Part shown: positions 1 to 10,472 of the stretch, piece after piece
How positions within the stretch are numbered: the first letter of the stretch is position 1
How the letters are laid out: every line of letters begins with the position of its first letter
Source: Voacanga thouarsii
Lineage: Eukaryota; Streptophyta; Magnoliopsida; Gentianales; Apocynaceae
Reading direction: 5' to 3'
DNA length: 64,000 nucleotides
Assembly: GCA_026120185.1 (NCBI GenBank)
Contig: JANUWF010001491.1
Location: 3,906,001-3,970,000 of the forward strand
Notes under the pieces: generated by a model
Told to the model about the DNA's origin: nothing
What the model saw: the letters and a program-made list of their open reading frames with translations, nothing else
Database searches by the model: none
Made by a program: the position numbers and the translations under genes

Positions 1-1243
1 AATTAAATAAATAACCCAATAAATAATTAAATAATAATTATTTTTCTCTAGTTTAAGTCTCGGTTAATTTTCTATTTATTCAAACTGGACCTAGGCCCTG
101 AATAATTAATTAATCCATTAAACCAGATAATCAATTTCTCTCCATTTATTTTATTCCAGTCTAATAATAAATTAGACTTCTTGAATAAAATAAAACTCTT
201 TCAACTGAGATCATTTTCTCAACCCAAAAATTAATTAGGACTTACGGGCTATTCTGAGGATAAAAAAAAAAAAAAACACATCGCCTTAGCTACTAAAATG
301 ACCAAAATACCCCTACTATATAAATAGATGTATTTTGCATTTTAGATATTTCCTAATATCACCATAAGGAAATATTGACCCCAAGGACAATGCTGTATTA
401 GCAAAGTCTTCGACCTACAGGTGAAATGACTAAAATACCCCTCTACATATCGTTGTACATTTAGAGAGGAAGAAGCGTACTAACACCCCTCTAAGAGACA
501 TCTACCATCCTTAGGCTTCTAGTCCAATGATCCACGACTTCCTGGAGTGTTTCCGTTTTCCAAGGGAGTTGCCCTAAAACAAACATCCAAGTCATGTTTC
601 CTAGGCCTGGATATTTAGATCATTCAGACAACCATAAGGGGCGATATAGTGTAGAAACTATCTTGTACAAGTTTGTCTTAACTAACTAGTCACACATACC
701 CAACATGCAAGTATATTGGCCCTACTATAGAACCTCAACTATAGCATATCAAAGTATATACTCCCAGCTCCACCAGACCACCAACTCATACTCAAGTCAT
801 AGAGTACTAGTCCATGCTGTAGCGGTAGTAGTTTAGATTTTAACCACATAGTACTTTTAAAAACCACTACTACAGGTCCTATTCTACATATTCGAAATAC
901 GCTTATGTCATGAAGTGAGTGGACTACCCACTGGCTAAAGGTAAGCTATTCCCCATTTGGAATCCATAATATAATAACCTAAACATGATGAGATTCCCAT
1001 TCTTATCAATCGGTTAAGAACAAATGTTTATGTGTTTAAATAATCCATGATCCATACTTTACTATGAAAGACCTCCATTCACATGGATCACTTATTTAAA
1101 CACAATGGGTCTATTCCAAACGAAAATGTACACAAATAAAGAAAATTATTTCACAAATGATGTCCAACAAATAAATTCTTTTATTAAAAAATATTCGATA
1201 TTTTCACCAGAAAACTAGTCTAAGAAGGCATATTCGCAATACA
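1..1243 (-). repeat. Left LTR of element D (runs off the window)
   Basis: On the minus strand this LTR starts at 1243 with TGTATTGCGAATATGCC, matching the TGTTGGGATGTATGCCC start of the copy at 9530. Colinear similarity to 9530-10472 extends from 1243 down to about 290. It includes the conserved block around 600-960 and the tract near 300 reading, on the minus strand, gggTATTTTGGTCATTTTA. Bases 1-290 are AT-rich and probably the end of the same LTR, but there is no terminal TG/CA to prove it. Confidence 0.7.
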
Positions 1244-1630
1244 GTTTACTTGTCCGACACTCCACTTTAGCCTTAAACTTCTTGAACTTGTCAAAAGAGT
1301 CAGACTTGCGTCTCATCAGGTAAATAAAACCAAACTTTGTACAATCATCCGTGAAAGTGATGAAGTGCTCAAAACTCCCTCTAGCTGGTGTAGACAAGGG
1401 ACCACACACATCAGTGTGAATAAGACTCAATATCTCCTTGGTTCTATCTGCCTTAGGGGTAAATGACCTTTTGGTCATCTTTTCCATTAGGCAGGATTCA
1501 TACTGAGGCCAATTTTCTAATCTCAATGAGCCCAAAGGCGTGTCATGGATTAACCTCTGAATCTTAGATGAGTTGATATGACCTAACCTTAGATGCCAAA
1601 GATACGAGTCATTGACATTGGCATTTCTCT
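1244..1630 (-). pseudogene. Copia integrase fragment (zinc-binding region and start of core)
   Basis: The minus-strand frame carries the GAG-pre-integrase signature WHLRLGH, then Cys-containing zinc-binding residues (ESCLMEKMTKRSF) and the start of the catalytic core (IHTDVCGPLSTPARGS, then FITFTDDCTKFGFIYLM). The first core Asp of the DDE triad (HTDVCGP) is visible. The frame then meets LTR sequence directly at 1243, so the second Asp and the Glu, together with all of RT and RNase H, are missing. The usual polypurine tract is also absent at the junction. Confidence 0.85.
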
Positions 1631-1664
1631 TCCTTGTTAAAGGTTCAGATTGAACGTTATTTAA

Positions 1665-2060
1665 TTAATTGTTAATAGGGTTTAAGAAGAATAGATTTTC
1701 ATACATGTGCCCAGTACATAAAATTTCTCCATCTTTATTGATAGAAATACCAGAATGGAAAGATACATAATATCTTTGATTTATTAGTTTCGCAACTGAA
1801 ATAAAATTCTGTCGAAATCTAGGTACATATAAAACATCTTTCAAAACCACTATTCTATTACAATAAAAAATAAGATCCAGTTCTCCCACTGTAAGGGCCC
1901 AGACTTGTGCTCCATTTCCTACACGTAGCCTATGTTTGCCCTTCTTGAGTCTTCTAATATTTTTAAACCCCTCAAGGAGTTGCAGATGTGATCAGTGGCT
2001 CATAAATCAACAATCCAAGTGGAAATTGATCAACCATTGATAGACTCTAGATAGAAAACA
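1665..2060 (-). pseudogene. Copia protease remnant and GAG-pre-integrase domain
   Basis: Reading leftward, a degenerate aspartic protease site is visible as WIVDL-stop-ATDHIC, where an intact copia protease has W-I-x-D-S-G-A-T-x-H. The catalytic Asp survives and the Ser-Gly is lost to a substitution and a stop. It is followed in another frame by a stretch typical of the region between protease and integrase (VLKDVLYVPRFRQNFISVAK, residues 16-35 of the 74-residue open stretch at 1665-1889). At least one frameshift and two stops separate it from gag and integrase. Confidence 0.75.
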
Positions 2061-2857
2061 TTACCCGTGGGGTTTTTTTGCTTGAAGATCTGGATACTCA
2101 TTTTTCCAATGTCCCTTCATTCCACATTTGAAGCACTTGCCATTGGGTTTATCTTTGGGCTGAGCCGTTGCATTTCCCTTTTTCTTCTTGAACTTTCTGG
2201 GCTTGGGCCCAGTTTTAGAAGATGAAGCCTTAGCAATCATAGCATTAGATTGTGGCTTCATAACCTTCTCTATCATCTGGAGTTCCTTCATCAACTCCAT
2301 TAAACTCATGTTTAACTTGTTCATATTGTAATTCAACTTGAACCGAGTGAAGGAACCCGACAAAGATTAGAGAACCATGTCCACTTAGCTCTTAAGGTCA
2401 ATGAAAGCCCCAAGACTTCTGCTTCCTCGAAAGTAGCAATCATCTTAAGAATGTGCTCCTTGACTGATGCTCCCTCAACCATCTTCGTGTTTATAATCGT
2501 TCGAAGAGCCTTCAGCCTCGTAGGCCAGCTCTTATCCGCGAATATCGTGGCTAGTGATGTGCTTATATCATATGCAGTGGCCATGTGCACATATTTGGAT
2601 TGAAGCACATTTGACATGGAGACTAACATATAGCATCAAGCCATTTCATCAGCCTTCTTTGATGCCTTTTCAGCCTCACGCTCCTCAATGGTGGAACCTT
2701 CCCCGATTACTGGGTAGGTCTCATATAGGACATACTTATACTCCTTAGCTGTGAATATTATGTCCAGGTTCATTTTTTAATCCACATAGTTTGGACTCAT
2801 TAGCTTATTCAGGTAGAGAATAACAACTAAGGGACTGAAAGAACCTCCACCAACCAT
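2061..2857 (-). pseudogene. Copia gag polyprotein, frameshifted
   Basis: The likely start ATG is at 2857-2855 on the minus strand, just after a spacer following the leader. The N-terminal part has the pattern Y-V-D-(stop)-K-M-N-L-D-I-I-F-T-A typical of plant copia gag, where the stop replaces the usual Trp. A middle UBN2-type region (2333-2629) and a basic C-terminal part (2061-2363) lie in different frames, so a frameshift near 2340-2360 splits the gene. The nucleocapsid zinc knuckle is CFKCGMKGHWKNEYP: Cys, Cys and His are kept and the fourth ligand Cys has become Tyr. Gag would form the particle and bind RNA; this copy cannot. Confidence 0.85.
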
Positions 2858-4618
2858 TTTTGAAATTTTGAAAAATAAAAGATATTCTCAATATTGTAAA
2901 ACAAAAATAATTTTATACACTTTCTCCTCATATTAAACTTGATAATAGCTAACCCTATTGCTATTATCTTTAATATGATTAATTTGGTTTTTAGGAAAAC
3001 TGACATAGCTTTTTGGGAAGATTAACAGTTTCCTAAGCTAAGTGTGTTAACCACCACAAATTAATTTTCCTTCTAGGTAATGATTTAGAAGATAACTCCA
3101 TCGAGGGGATGTCCGTTTCTTCTCATTTCCTATGAATATACCATGCACTATAACCTCCAACGTGGGCTGTCTGATCATAGTACGTGTCTTGGGTTATTAA
3201 TTACATCTTTCTATTAGTTTTAGATCTTTGTGGTATCTCCATCTTATACGGGTTCACTCCCAGGGTGATGTGAGGAGACCCACGATCTCTAATGAGGATC
3301 ATGATGGAAGCCGTGGAGCCATTGGAACCCCTCTCCCACTTAGTTTTTTAAATAAGGATTTTCTTAGAAAAATATCATTTGAAAAATTTCAATTAAGTTC
3401 TCATTTAACTTAAAATAAAATGTCTAAATCCATAAAAATTTCTATGGTAAGGTTTATACCATTTGAGAATTTTTTTTCTTATGGATTAAATTTATTTAAG
3501 TTAAAAAATTAATAATTTCAAAAATTTTCCATTTAAAAATTCCTAGAGATTTTGATCTCAAGGTTTTATTTGACAAAAATAATTTTTCCATTGCTAAAAT
3601 GAATTAAAATGGCTTTCCATTTTAACTTACAAAAAATTTCTAAATCCAAAATATTTTCTATGTTAAGGATAAAAAACCTTTAAGAAAATGACCAAGAATT
3701 AATTTTTGTTTTAGTTAAAATAACCATTTCATTAAAGAAAAATATTTTTCCTTGTCAAATGAAATTTTTCAAAGACTTTGGTCTTTGAGAAAACGTGCAC
3801 ATAGGACTTACAATAATTGGTATGCATGAAAACTGTAAACGTTTTCATACTTTTCTATTTTTAATTCTAAGTTCTCAGATAAAAGAATTAAACACATTAA
3901 TTAATGATCTTGTTTAATCTTAAAATTCTTTACTATTATTTTTCATCAAAAATATTCAATGAATATTAACTATTGCAATAAAAATAATTTTGCTCGGTAT
4001 GAGACTAAAAAAAAATTATTTTTTTCCTCTGGTCCAGTGCACCCGCCACAATAGATCATGGCCTATGGGAAGACCCATGGATCATGTCTGTAGGCTGGTG
4101 CCCACGACCCGCCTGCCTGTGCGCTTACTGGGGCAGTATCTTGGAGAGGATCTTTCCTCGCGCGGGCTGAGCTGAGACACGCTCGGGCCCAGTTGTGGCT
4201 CCGAGCCATGGCTAGCCTAGTCGTAGCCTCAGTTCCAGACACGATAGAGCCATGGTTCGGCTCGGCTTAGCTTCCGGCTGGGCTTGGCGGCTCGGCTCAT
4301 CTTCCTTCTCAATTTTTTTTTTCACTGTGATTTTTCTAGGCTTCTCTACAACTTCGTTCACGATCAACCCAAGGTAGTTTCTTGTTACCTTTTTTCAATA
4401 GAAACATGACATTTGCCTATACGTTTTCAAATCGGGTTTACACGAAAGCTAAACAAAGCAGTAACAGAAAAATTACAGAGACTCCTATACCTCAACGGTG
4501 AGGTTTACAACGCATCTACCCATACCAAAACAGCGAAGAATCTCAATATAGTAATCACATTAGTCTTGCTAATTTTATTAACTAGTATCCATCAATCCTA
4601 AGCCATTCAAAGCATCAT
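2858..4618 (-). other. Untranslated leader of element D with a GC-rich island
   Basis: About 1.76 kb lies between the primer-binding site and gag with no convincing reading frame. Most of it is AT-rich. Bases about 4030-4310 are an abrupt GC-rich island with repeated GGCTCGG/GGCTC-type words. Element E has a leader of similar length, also with a GC-rich island. Leaders of this length usually hold the packaging signal, but nothing here proves it. Confidence 0.55.
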
Positions 4619-4630
4619 TCTCTGATATCA
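4619..4630 (-). other. Primer-binding site of D (initiator tRNA-Met type)
   Basis: The minus strand reads TGATATCAGAGA, two changes from the standard plant TGGTATCAGAGC complementary to the 3' end of initiator tRNA-Met. It lies two bases inside the LTR end, where minus-strand DNA synthesis would start. Confidence 0.75.
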
Positions 4631-4632
4631 CT

Positions 4633-5501
4633 TGAAGGCAATGAAACCAGAGGAAACCATGCATGTAGTGAAAATAAAGCTGGAAAAACAAAAACACAGT
4701 GCAGCGGAAGGTAAAAAACAATACCTTTGCGTGTCCTTGGTTTGTTTAGCTGAGAAGACGAGGTCCTAACCACTGGAGTGGCTACTAGTCTAATAAGCCA
4801 CGACTTCTTAAAATATTTCTACTTTCTAAGGGAACTACCCTAAAGCCAATATCTAAGTCATGTTCCCCAGGGCCCTGGATAATTAGATCATTCAGACAAC
4901 CATAAGGGGCGATAAAGTGTAGACACTATCTTGTACAAGTCTGTCTTAACTAACTAGTCACATATGCCCAATATACAAGTATATTGGTCCTTCTCAAGAA
5001 CCTCAACTATAGTATATCAAAGCATTCGCTTCCAACTTCATCAGACCACCAATTTATACTCAAGCTCTAGAGTACAAGTCCATATTGTAGCAGTAGTAGT
5101 TTGGGTTTCTATCACATAGTACTTTTAGAAACCATTATTACAGGTCCTGTTCTATGTAGACGAAATACACTTGTGTTATGAAATGAGAAGACTACTCATT
5201 GGCTAAAGGCAAGTTATTCCCTATTTAGAATTCATAACACAATAACCTTACCACGATGAGATTTCCATTATCATCCGGTTAAGAATAACAGTTTATGTAT
5301 TAAGTATCCTATGGTCCATACCTTACTGTGAAAGACCTCTATTCACTTGAACCATTTACTTAAATATAATGGATCTTTTCCAATAAAATTGTGCACAAAT
5401 ATAAAGAATATTTCACAAATAAATTTTGGAAAAAAATACTTTTATTAATACAATTCAAAATTATATCAGAAACTAAGTCTAAGAGGGCATATATCCCAAC
5501 A
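4633..5501 (-). repeat. Right (5') LTR of element D
   Basis: The LTR runs from TG at 4633 to CA at 5501 (minus strand starts TGTTGGGATATATGCCC). From 5501 down to about 4780 it is colinear with the left LTR and with 9530-10472. Left of 4780 it diverges completely and instead contains GCAGCGGAA and CCTTTGCGTG words that also occur in the LTRs of E (29350-29460, 38484-38585). The two LTRs of one insertion should not differ this way. Confidence 0.75.
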
Positions 5502-6092
5502 GAATCCATTCCATGTTAAAGACGATTAGTTAATAAAAAATTTTAAAAAATTTTGGAATGAAATATTCCCAACTTTGAGTTGAATTGGGGATAGATTCTT
5601 TAGAGAAATTTATTATTTAATGAAAAATTAAAAGAAAAAATTAATAAAATATTCAACACAAATCTATCTCAAATTTAAGAGAAATTTTGGAATAGAATCT
5701 TAAGAAAAAATATTATTTAATAAAAATAAAAATTTAATAACTTAATCAAGGAATACTTCTCAAATTTAATTAATTTGTATTGTTGATGTTCGAATTTTGC
5801 TTTTAATTGATCCAATAGAATTGTTAGTATAATAATTTTATTAACAATTTTTCCTTTTTTAAAAATCTTAGATGTGGTATAAGTTAAATGAATAGATATA
5901 TCATTCATTTAATAGTCACATAGTTGGAATTAAGCAAATGTCACAATGTATTGTTAGTTAAACACTTTGATAAAATGAAAATTATATCCGATGTGATTAA
6001 AATTTAATATATTTACTTTTTTTAACTTTTGTGGAAAATCAACAATTAGATTATTAATTTGTAAAATTTATATATACTTTACAAATATGCTT
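5502..6092. other. AT-rich sequence without recognisable feature
   Basis: No coding frame, LTR or terminal repeat is recognised. An imperfect direct duplication is visible: AAATTTTGGAAT followed by ATTATTTAAT-type sequence occurs near 5550-5630 and again near 5680-5730. This could be old flanking DNA between D and B. Confidence 0.4.
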
Positions 6093-6372
6093 GGAAAATT
6101 AGCTGATTCAGTCCTTTAACTTTTATTTTTGACAATTTTGATCCATTTTTTTTTAACTTGTTAAGTCCTATAACTATTATTTTTGTGCCGTTTTGGTCCT
6201 TTTATTGGGGTTTCGTTAGACAAATGATGTTTTGACTAATAGAACCCTAAAAAAGGACCAAAATTACACAAAAATAATAGTTAGGGGACCTAAAATATTT
6301 TTTCTTTTTTAAAGAAAAGGGACCTAAACCTCTAAAACATAAAAGGTAAGGGATTGAATTGGTTAATTTTCC
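6093..6372. mobile_element. Fold-back (MITE-like) element
   Basis: The two halves are inverted copies of each other. The left end GGAAAATTAGCTGATTCAGTCC mirrors the right end, which on the opposite strand reads GGAAAATTAACCAATTCAATCC. The inner part is also symmetric: ACTATTATTTTTGTG then TTTTGGTCCTTTT near 6171-6203 mirrors 6252-6287. The centre lies near 6225-6235. The whole 280 bp could form one long imperfect hairpin. There is no coding capacity. A clear target duplication was not found, so the superfamily is unassigned. Confidence 0.75.
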
Positions 6373-6383
6373 TAAAAAAAAGT

Positions 6384-6680
6384 TGTTATTATAAATTTGA
6401 TTTAAAATAGGATTAGAAAATATAAAATTGGAAATTAAGAAACTATATGAGAAGAGAAATGAAAGAATCACTCATATTTAATTGATTTATCCTATTCATT
6501 TACATAAGACCCATATTTATAAATGTTTAGATACATCCTTTAAAAGGATAAAAAATGAATCAAATAAATACAATCTTATCTTATTCATTAATAATCTTAG
6601 AAAAATGATCAGTTACATTTATCATCAAGATAAATAGATGGCTTTGGGAAAATAAACAACTACTTATTATTTTCATAATA
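6384..6680 (-). repeat. 3' LTR of copia B
   Basis: About 297 bp, nearly the same length as the 294-bp LTRs of related element A. On the minus strand it follows the purine-rich run ATCCAAGGAAGAG (compare ATCCAAGGGGGAG in A), starts TATTATGAAAATAATAAG (TG decayed to TA) and ends TTATAATAACA. The sequence left of 6384 is flanking DNA; a 5-bp duplication cannot be tested because the other end is outside the window. Confidence 0.65.
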
Positions 6681-7119
6681 CTCTTCCTTGGATGTTCATT
6701 TTCAACCTATTGGAAAATGCCTCATTAAAAATCTCCTTAGGAAAAACCATGTGAGACAAAAACCTAGTGAAGGAAAGAAGAGTATACTTTCCGTTTTAAA
6801 AGGAACACTACCTCATTAAAAACCTGACCAAGAAAAAACTTAATAGGAAAAAACTTTAGTTAGGAAAAAAGAGTACAGTGTACATACTCCCTCTCTTGAT
6901 AGTATCTTTAAGATGACTTCATATCTTTCAACCGACAAATTCCAATTTTATGTATTAATTTTTTAAATGAAGTTGTTAGCAATGTTTTAGTGAATAAATT
7001 TGCTAGATGATCACATGATCGAATTTGTTGCATATTTATTTCACCTTTCTTCTGGAGGTCATGAGTAAAGAAAAATTTTGGTGAAATATATTTCGTCTTT
7101 TTTCCTTTAATATATCTAT

Positions 7120-7644
7120 CTCTTAATTGAGCTATACAAGCTGCATTATCTTCATAAAGAGATGTTGAAATTTCCTTTTCAGATGATAAATCACAATTTT
7201 CTCAAATATAATGGATTACGGATCTCAACCACACATATTCTCGGCCTGCCTCATGAATAGCAATAATTTCTACATGATTAGAAGAAGTAGCTGCCATAGA
7301 TTGTTTTATAAAGCACCATGATATAACAGGACCACTGCATGTAAATAAATAATCAGTTTGAGAACTATTTTATCTGGATTAGATAGATAATCAACATCTG
7401 CATAACCAATCAATATTGAGTCGGTTTTATTTGAATAAAATAATTCGAGATCAATTGTCTCTTGAAGATATCTTAGGATATGTTTAATACCATTCCAATG
7501 TCATCGTGTTGGAGAAGAACTAAATCTTATTAATAAATTTACCAAAAAGGCTATATCAGGTTGAGTGTTAGTAGCAAGGTATATTAGGACACCAATTGCT
7601 CTAAGATATAGTATTTCAGAACTAATAAGTTCTTCATCATTTTC
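7120..7644 (-). pseudogene. Copia RNase H of element B, broken
   Basis: The minus-strand translation contains YLATNTQPDIAF, then HWNGIKHILRYLQ, then LIGYADVDYLSNPDK, which align with YLGNNTLPDIAF, HWNGIKQVIRYLQ and LICYVDAGYLSDPHK in element A. The catalytic Asp of the YAD/YVD motif is present. Stops and a frameshift follow it, so no functional RNase H could be made. The region sits directly 3' of the RT remnant, as in all copia elements. Confidence 0.75.
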
Positions 7645-8400
7645 TTAAGATCGAAAGGGGTCTTTATTTATATCTAATGAAGTGACGACCATTGGAATAT
7701 TCAATGGATGTGTTTTATCTATGTAAAACCTCTTCAAAACTTTAGTTGTATATGTTAATTGATGAATAAAAATACCATATTTTAGATTTTCTATTTGTAA
7801 ACCAAGATAAAAATTGGTTCTTCCAAAATCTTTAATTTCAAAGTCTTTCTTCAAGCTATCTCTTTTCTCTTGGAGCACTTTTAGAGTGCCAATAAGATTG
7901 ATATCATTAACATATATATCAAGAATAATGAAACCAAATCCAAATTTCTTAATAAATATACATGGACATATCTTATCAATTTCATATCTTGATTTTAATA
8001 AATATTCACTAAGATGATTATACCACATGCATCTAACATACTTTAAACGATACAATGACTATTGTAATTTAATGGAATAGTTTCCACAAGGACCAGAATT
8101 ATATGCTTCAAGTATACTGAATCCTTCTGGAATTTTCATATAAATATCATTATCAAGGTTTCTATATACATAAGCAGTCACAACATCCATTAGACGCATG
8201 TCAAGTTTTTCACGTACTACTAGACTCACAAGATATTAGAGTGTAATTGCATCTACTACGGGTGAATATAACTCATCGTAATCAATACCCAATTTTTGCG
8301 AAAAGCCTTCTGCCACAAGTCGTACTTTATATCTCACGACTTCATTATTTTCATTCCACTTTTGCACAAATACCCATTTATAACTAATTAGTTTTATACC
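7645..8400 (-). pseudogene. Copia reverse transcriptase of element B, catalytic residue lost
   Basis: Upstream RT blocks ([20 protein letters not shown], then VVTAYVYRNLDNDIYMKIPEGF) lie at about 8100-8350 with in-frame stops. The 136-residue open stretch at 7645-8055 contains LSEYLLK, then ILDIYVNDINLI. The active-site YVDD is YVND, so one metal-binding Asp is Asn. In A the same position reads YVDD. The order and wording of the blocks match A throughout. Confidence 0.85.
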
Positions 8401-8459
8401 TTTTGGTGTTTAGACTATAGATCCAAAAACCTTGTACTTTCCAAGTGAGTTTAACTCTG

Positions 8460-8985
8460 ATTGATTTGCATCTTTCTATTTTAACCAATTATTTCTATGA
8501 CTTCAACTAATATTGGTTCAATATCCTTATTATCTTTTAACATATCAAGTGTTATATTGGATGCAAAAACATCATCAATAGTTATTTCTATCATATTCCA
8601 ACTTCTGCTAGAAGTCATATAATTGATGGACATCTTATTATTATTTTCACTATTTTCATATATTTGGATTTTTTCATTAGTTATCACTTGATCCTTATTT
8701 TCTAATTCTTCAAGTTGATCATTTAATGCTCTTTTCTTTGGAGGATTCTTGTCTTTTGAACTAAGGGGTCGTCCATGCTTCTAGTGTATTTTTGATTTAG
8801 CTGTTATAGAGATTTCATTTTGCTTGTTGGAACCTCTATCCGAATCGGAACATCTATAGTTGAAATATGCAATTTAGTTACCCTTGTAAAGTTAAAAAAA
8901 GAATTTGCCAGCTGATTTACAAGTCTTTGCAAATGAATTATCTTTTTAATTTCTAGTTCATTTACACTTGTGCATGGATCCATAC
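8460..8985 (-). pseudogene. Integrase-RT linker of element B
   Basis: Minus-strand frames here carry the variable linker: NELEIKKIIHLQRLVNQLAN then RVTKLHISTIDVPIRIE, matching CELEVQKIIHLQSIANQMPD and RVTKLHIPAMNAPIRIE in A, and further left SINYMTSSRSWNMIEITI matching SINYTTSDRSWNRIEIVI. The open frame starting at 8998 includes a few residues from the inserted LTR X; the true B sequence ends at 8985. Confidence 0.75.
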
Positions 8986-9529
8986 TGTAACACCCCACAT
9001 ATCCGTGTCGTAGTGAGCCTTAACTTCGTGGGATGTTGCCCCATTTGATCTCTCAGATAAGGGATCTTTATAATGAATCAATAACTTACTTAGCAGTGGA
9101 ATCACACTATAACTTCAAAACAGAAATTTATTCATGGAAAAATTCCTTAGTACATGGTCTTCCATGCATTCATACAATATTCTATAAATATTACACCATA
9201 GATTACTTTCCCTTATTTCTATTCCATCATGCTTCCATTGCACACTCTGATCATCAACCTGTACTATAGACCCTAAAAATATATAGAAAAACATGCGAGT
9301 GCAAAAACACTTAGTGAGTCCCGTGTGTGCTCGCGATTTCCCTTAAAACATATAATAGAACTTTTTAAACAAGACAACTTGTCAATAATGGATGAGGCCT
9401 CAAATTTGACACAAAACAAGCATTTTCCTCAACATAGAAATTAATAGTCCTACTATCTTTCAAATTCACATTGCAACCACATCCGAAAGGAACATTAGTC
9501 CAACCATCATTAATACTATAGGAACATTA
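8986..9529 (-). repeat. Solo LTR X (gypsy T-family), left part
   Basis: Starts TGTAACACCCCAC at 8986, the inverted end typical of the T-family gypsy LTRs in this window (compare 23971 and the complement of 15573). It also has the shared block GAGTCCCGTGTGTGCT near 9316, in the same orientation as the G LTR near 24268. The other end is at 23094 (ATATTACA). Flanks are catac (8981-8985) and catat (23095-23099), one mismatch, and the B coding sequence joins across the gap. Interrupted at 9530. Confidence 0.75.
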
Positions 9530-10472
9530 TGTTGGGATGTATGCCCTCTTAGATTAAGTTTTTGATGTAATCTTGATTTGTATTAATAAAAGTATTATTC
9601 TTAGAAATTTTTTCCAAAATTTTCATTACTTTTGTGCACAATTTTCGCTGGTAAAGACCCATTGTGTTTAAGTAAATGGTTCATGTGAATGGAAGTCTTT
9701 CACAATAAGGTATGGACCATGGATTACTTAACACATAAACTATTGTTCTTAACCGAATGATGAGAATGAGAATCTCATCATGGTAAGATTATTGTGTTAT
9801 GAATTCTAAATATGGAATGGCTTACCTTTAACCAATGAGTAGTCTTCTTATTTTATAACATAAGCGTATTTCAAATATGTAGAATTGGACATGTAGTAGT
9901 AGTTTCTAAAAGTACTATATGGTAGAAACTTAGACTACTACTGCTACAACATTGTCTTATACTCTATAGTTTGAGTATGAGTTGGTGGTCTAACGAAGTT
10001 GAAAGTGTATACTTTGATGTACTATAGTTGAGGTTCTATTGTAGGACCAATATGCTTGTATGTTAGGTATATATAACTAGTTAGTTAAGACAGACTTGTA
10101 TAAGATATCTTCTATGCTATATCACCCCTTGTGGTTGTCCAAATGATCTAAATATCTAGGGCACGGGGGAATATGACTTGGATATTTACTTTAGGGTAGC
10201 TTCCTTGGAAAGCACAAATATTTAAAGAAGTCGTGGATCATTAGACTAGAAGCCTAAGGATACTAAATATCTTTTAGAGATGTGTTACTACACTTCTTCC
10301 CCTCTAAATGAACGGTGATGTGTAGAGGGATATTTTAGTCATTATACATGTAAATCGGAGACATTGCTAACGCAGCATTGTCCTTGAGATCAATATTTTC
10401 TTATAGTGATAATAAGAAATATTTAAAATGCAACATATAGCTATTTATATAGCAAGGGTATTTTGGTCATTT
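9530..10472 (+). repeat. D-type copia LTR, probably solo, interrupted
   Basis: Begins TGTTGGGATGTATGCCC at 9530 and is an inverted copy of the D left LTR over its whole length. It breaks off at about 10472, just after gggTATTTTGGTCATTTTA, where the Athila-like LTR starts. No internal copia sequence is attached. The rest of this LTR should reappear right of 22762. AATTAATG near 22775 weakly resembles the predicted continuation, but I cannot fix the end point. Confidence 0.65.

Larger units (their letters stand above)
1..5501 (-). mobile_element. Copia element D, deleted (gag, protease, partial integrase)
   Basis: A minus-strand Ty1/copia element read from right to left: 5' LTR (4633-5501), tRNA-Met-type primer site, long leader, gag, protease remnant, N-terminal integrase, then the left LTR. 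Reverse transcriptase and RNase H are absent and the integrase runs straight into LTR sequence at 1243/1244, so the element cannot move by itself. The left LTR reaches the window start, so the left end and the target duplication cannot be checked. The two LTRs share their first part but differ in the last few hundred bases, so this may be a recombinant and not one simple insertion. The gag and integrase resemble the Tork/Angela group, but the lineage is only a guess. Confidence 0.75.
6384..8985 (-). mobile_element. Copia element B, 3' part (LTR, RNase H, RT, linker)
   Basis: Minus-strand copia element closely related to element A (41887-47277). Right to left it holds the pol linker, RT, RNase H, a 440-base 3' non-coding tail matching A's tail (repeated TTTTTCCT / TTTAATGAGG-type words), a polypurine tract and the 3' LTR. 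The coding sequence stops at 8985 where solo LTR X begins, and resumes at 23100. The 5' half (gag, protease, 5' LTR) is not in the window; it should follow the 5' end of G, beyond 64000. Confidence 0.85.
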
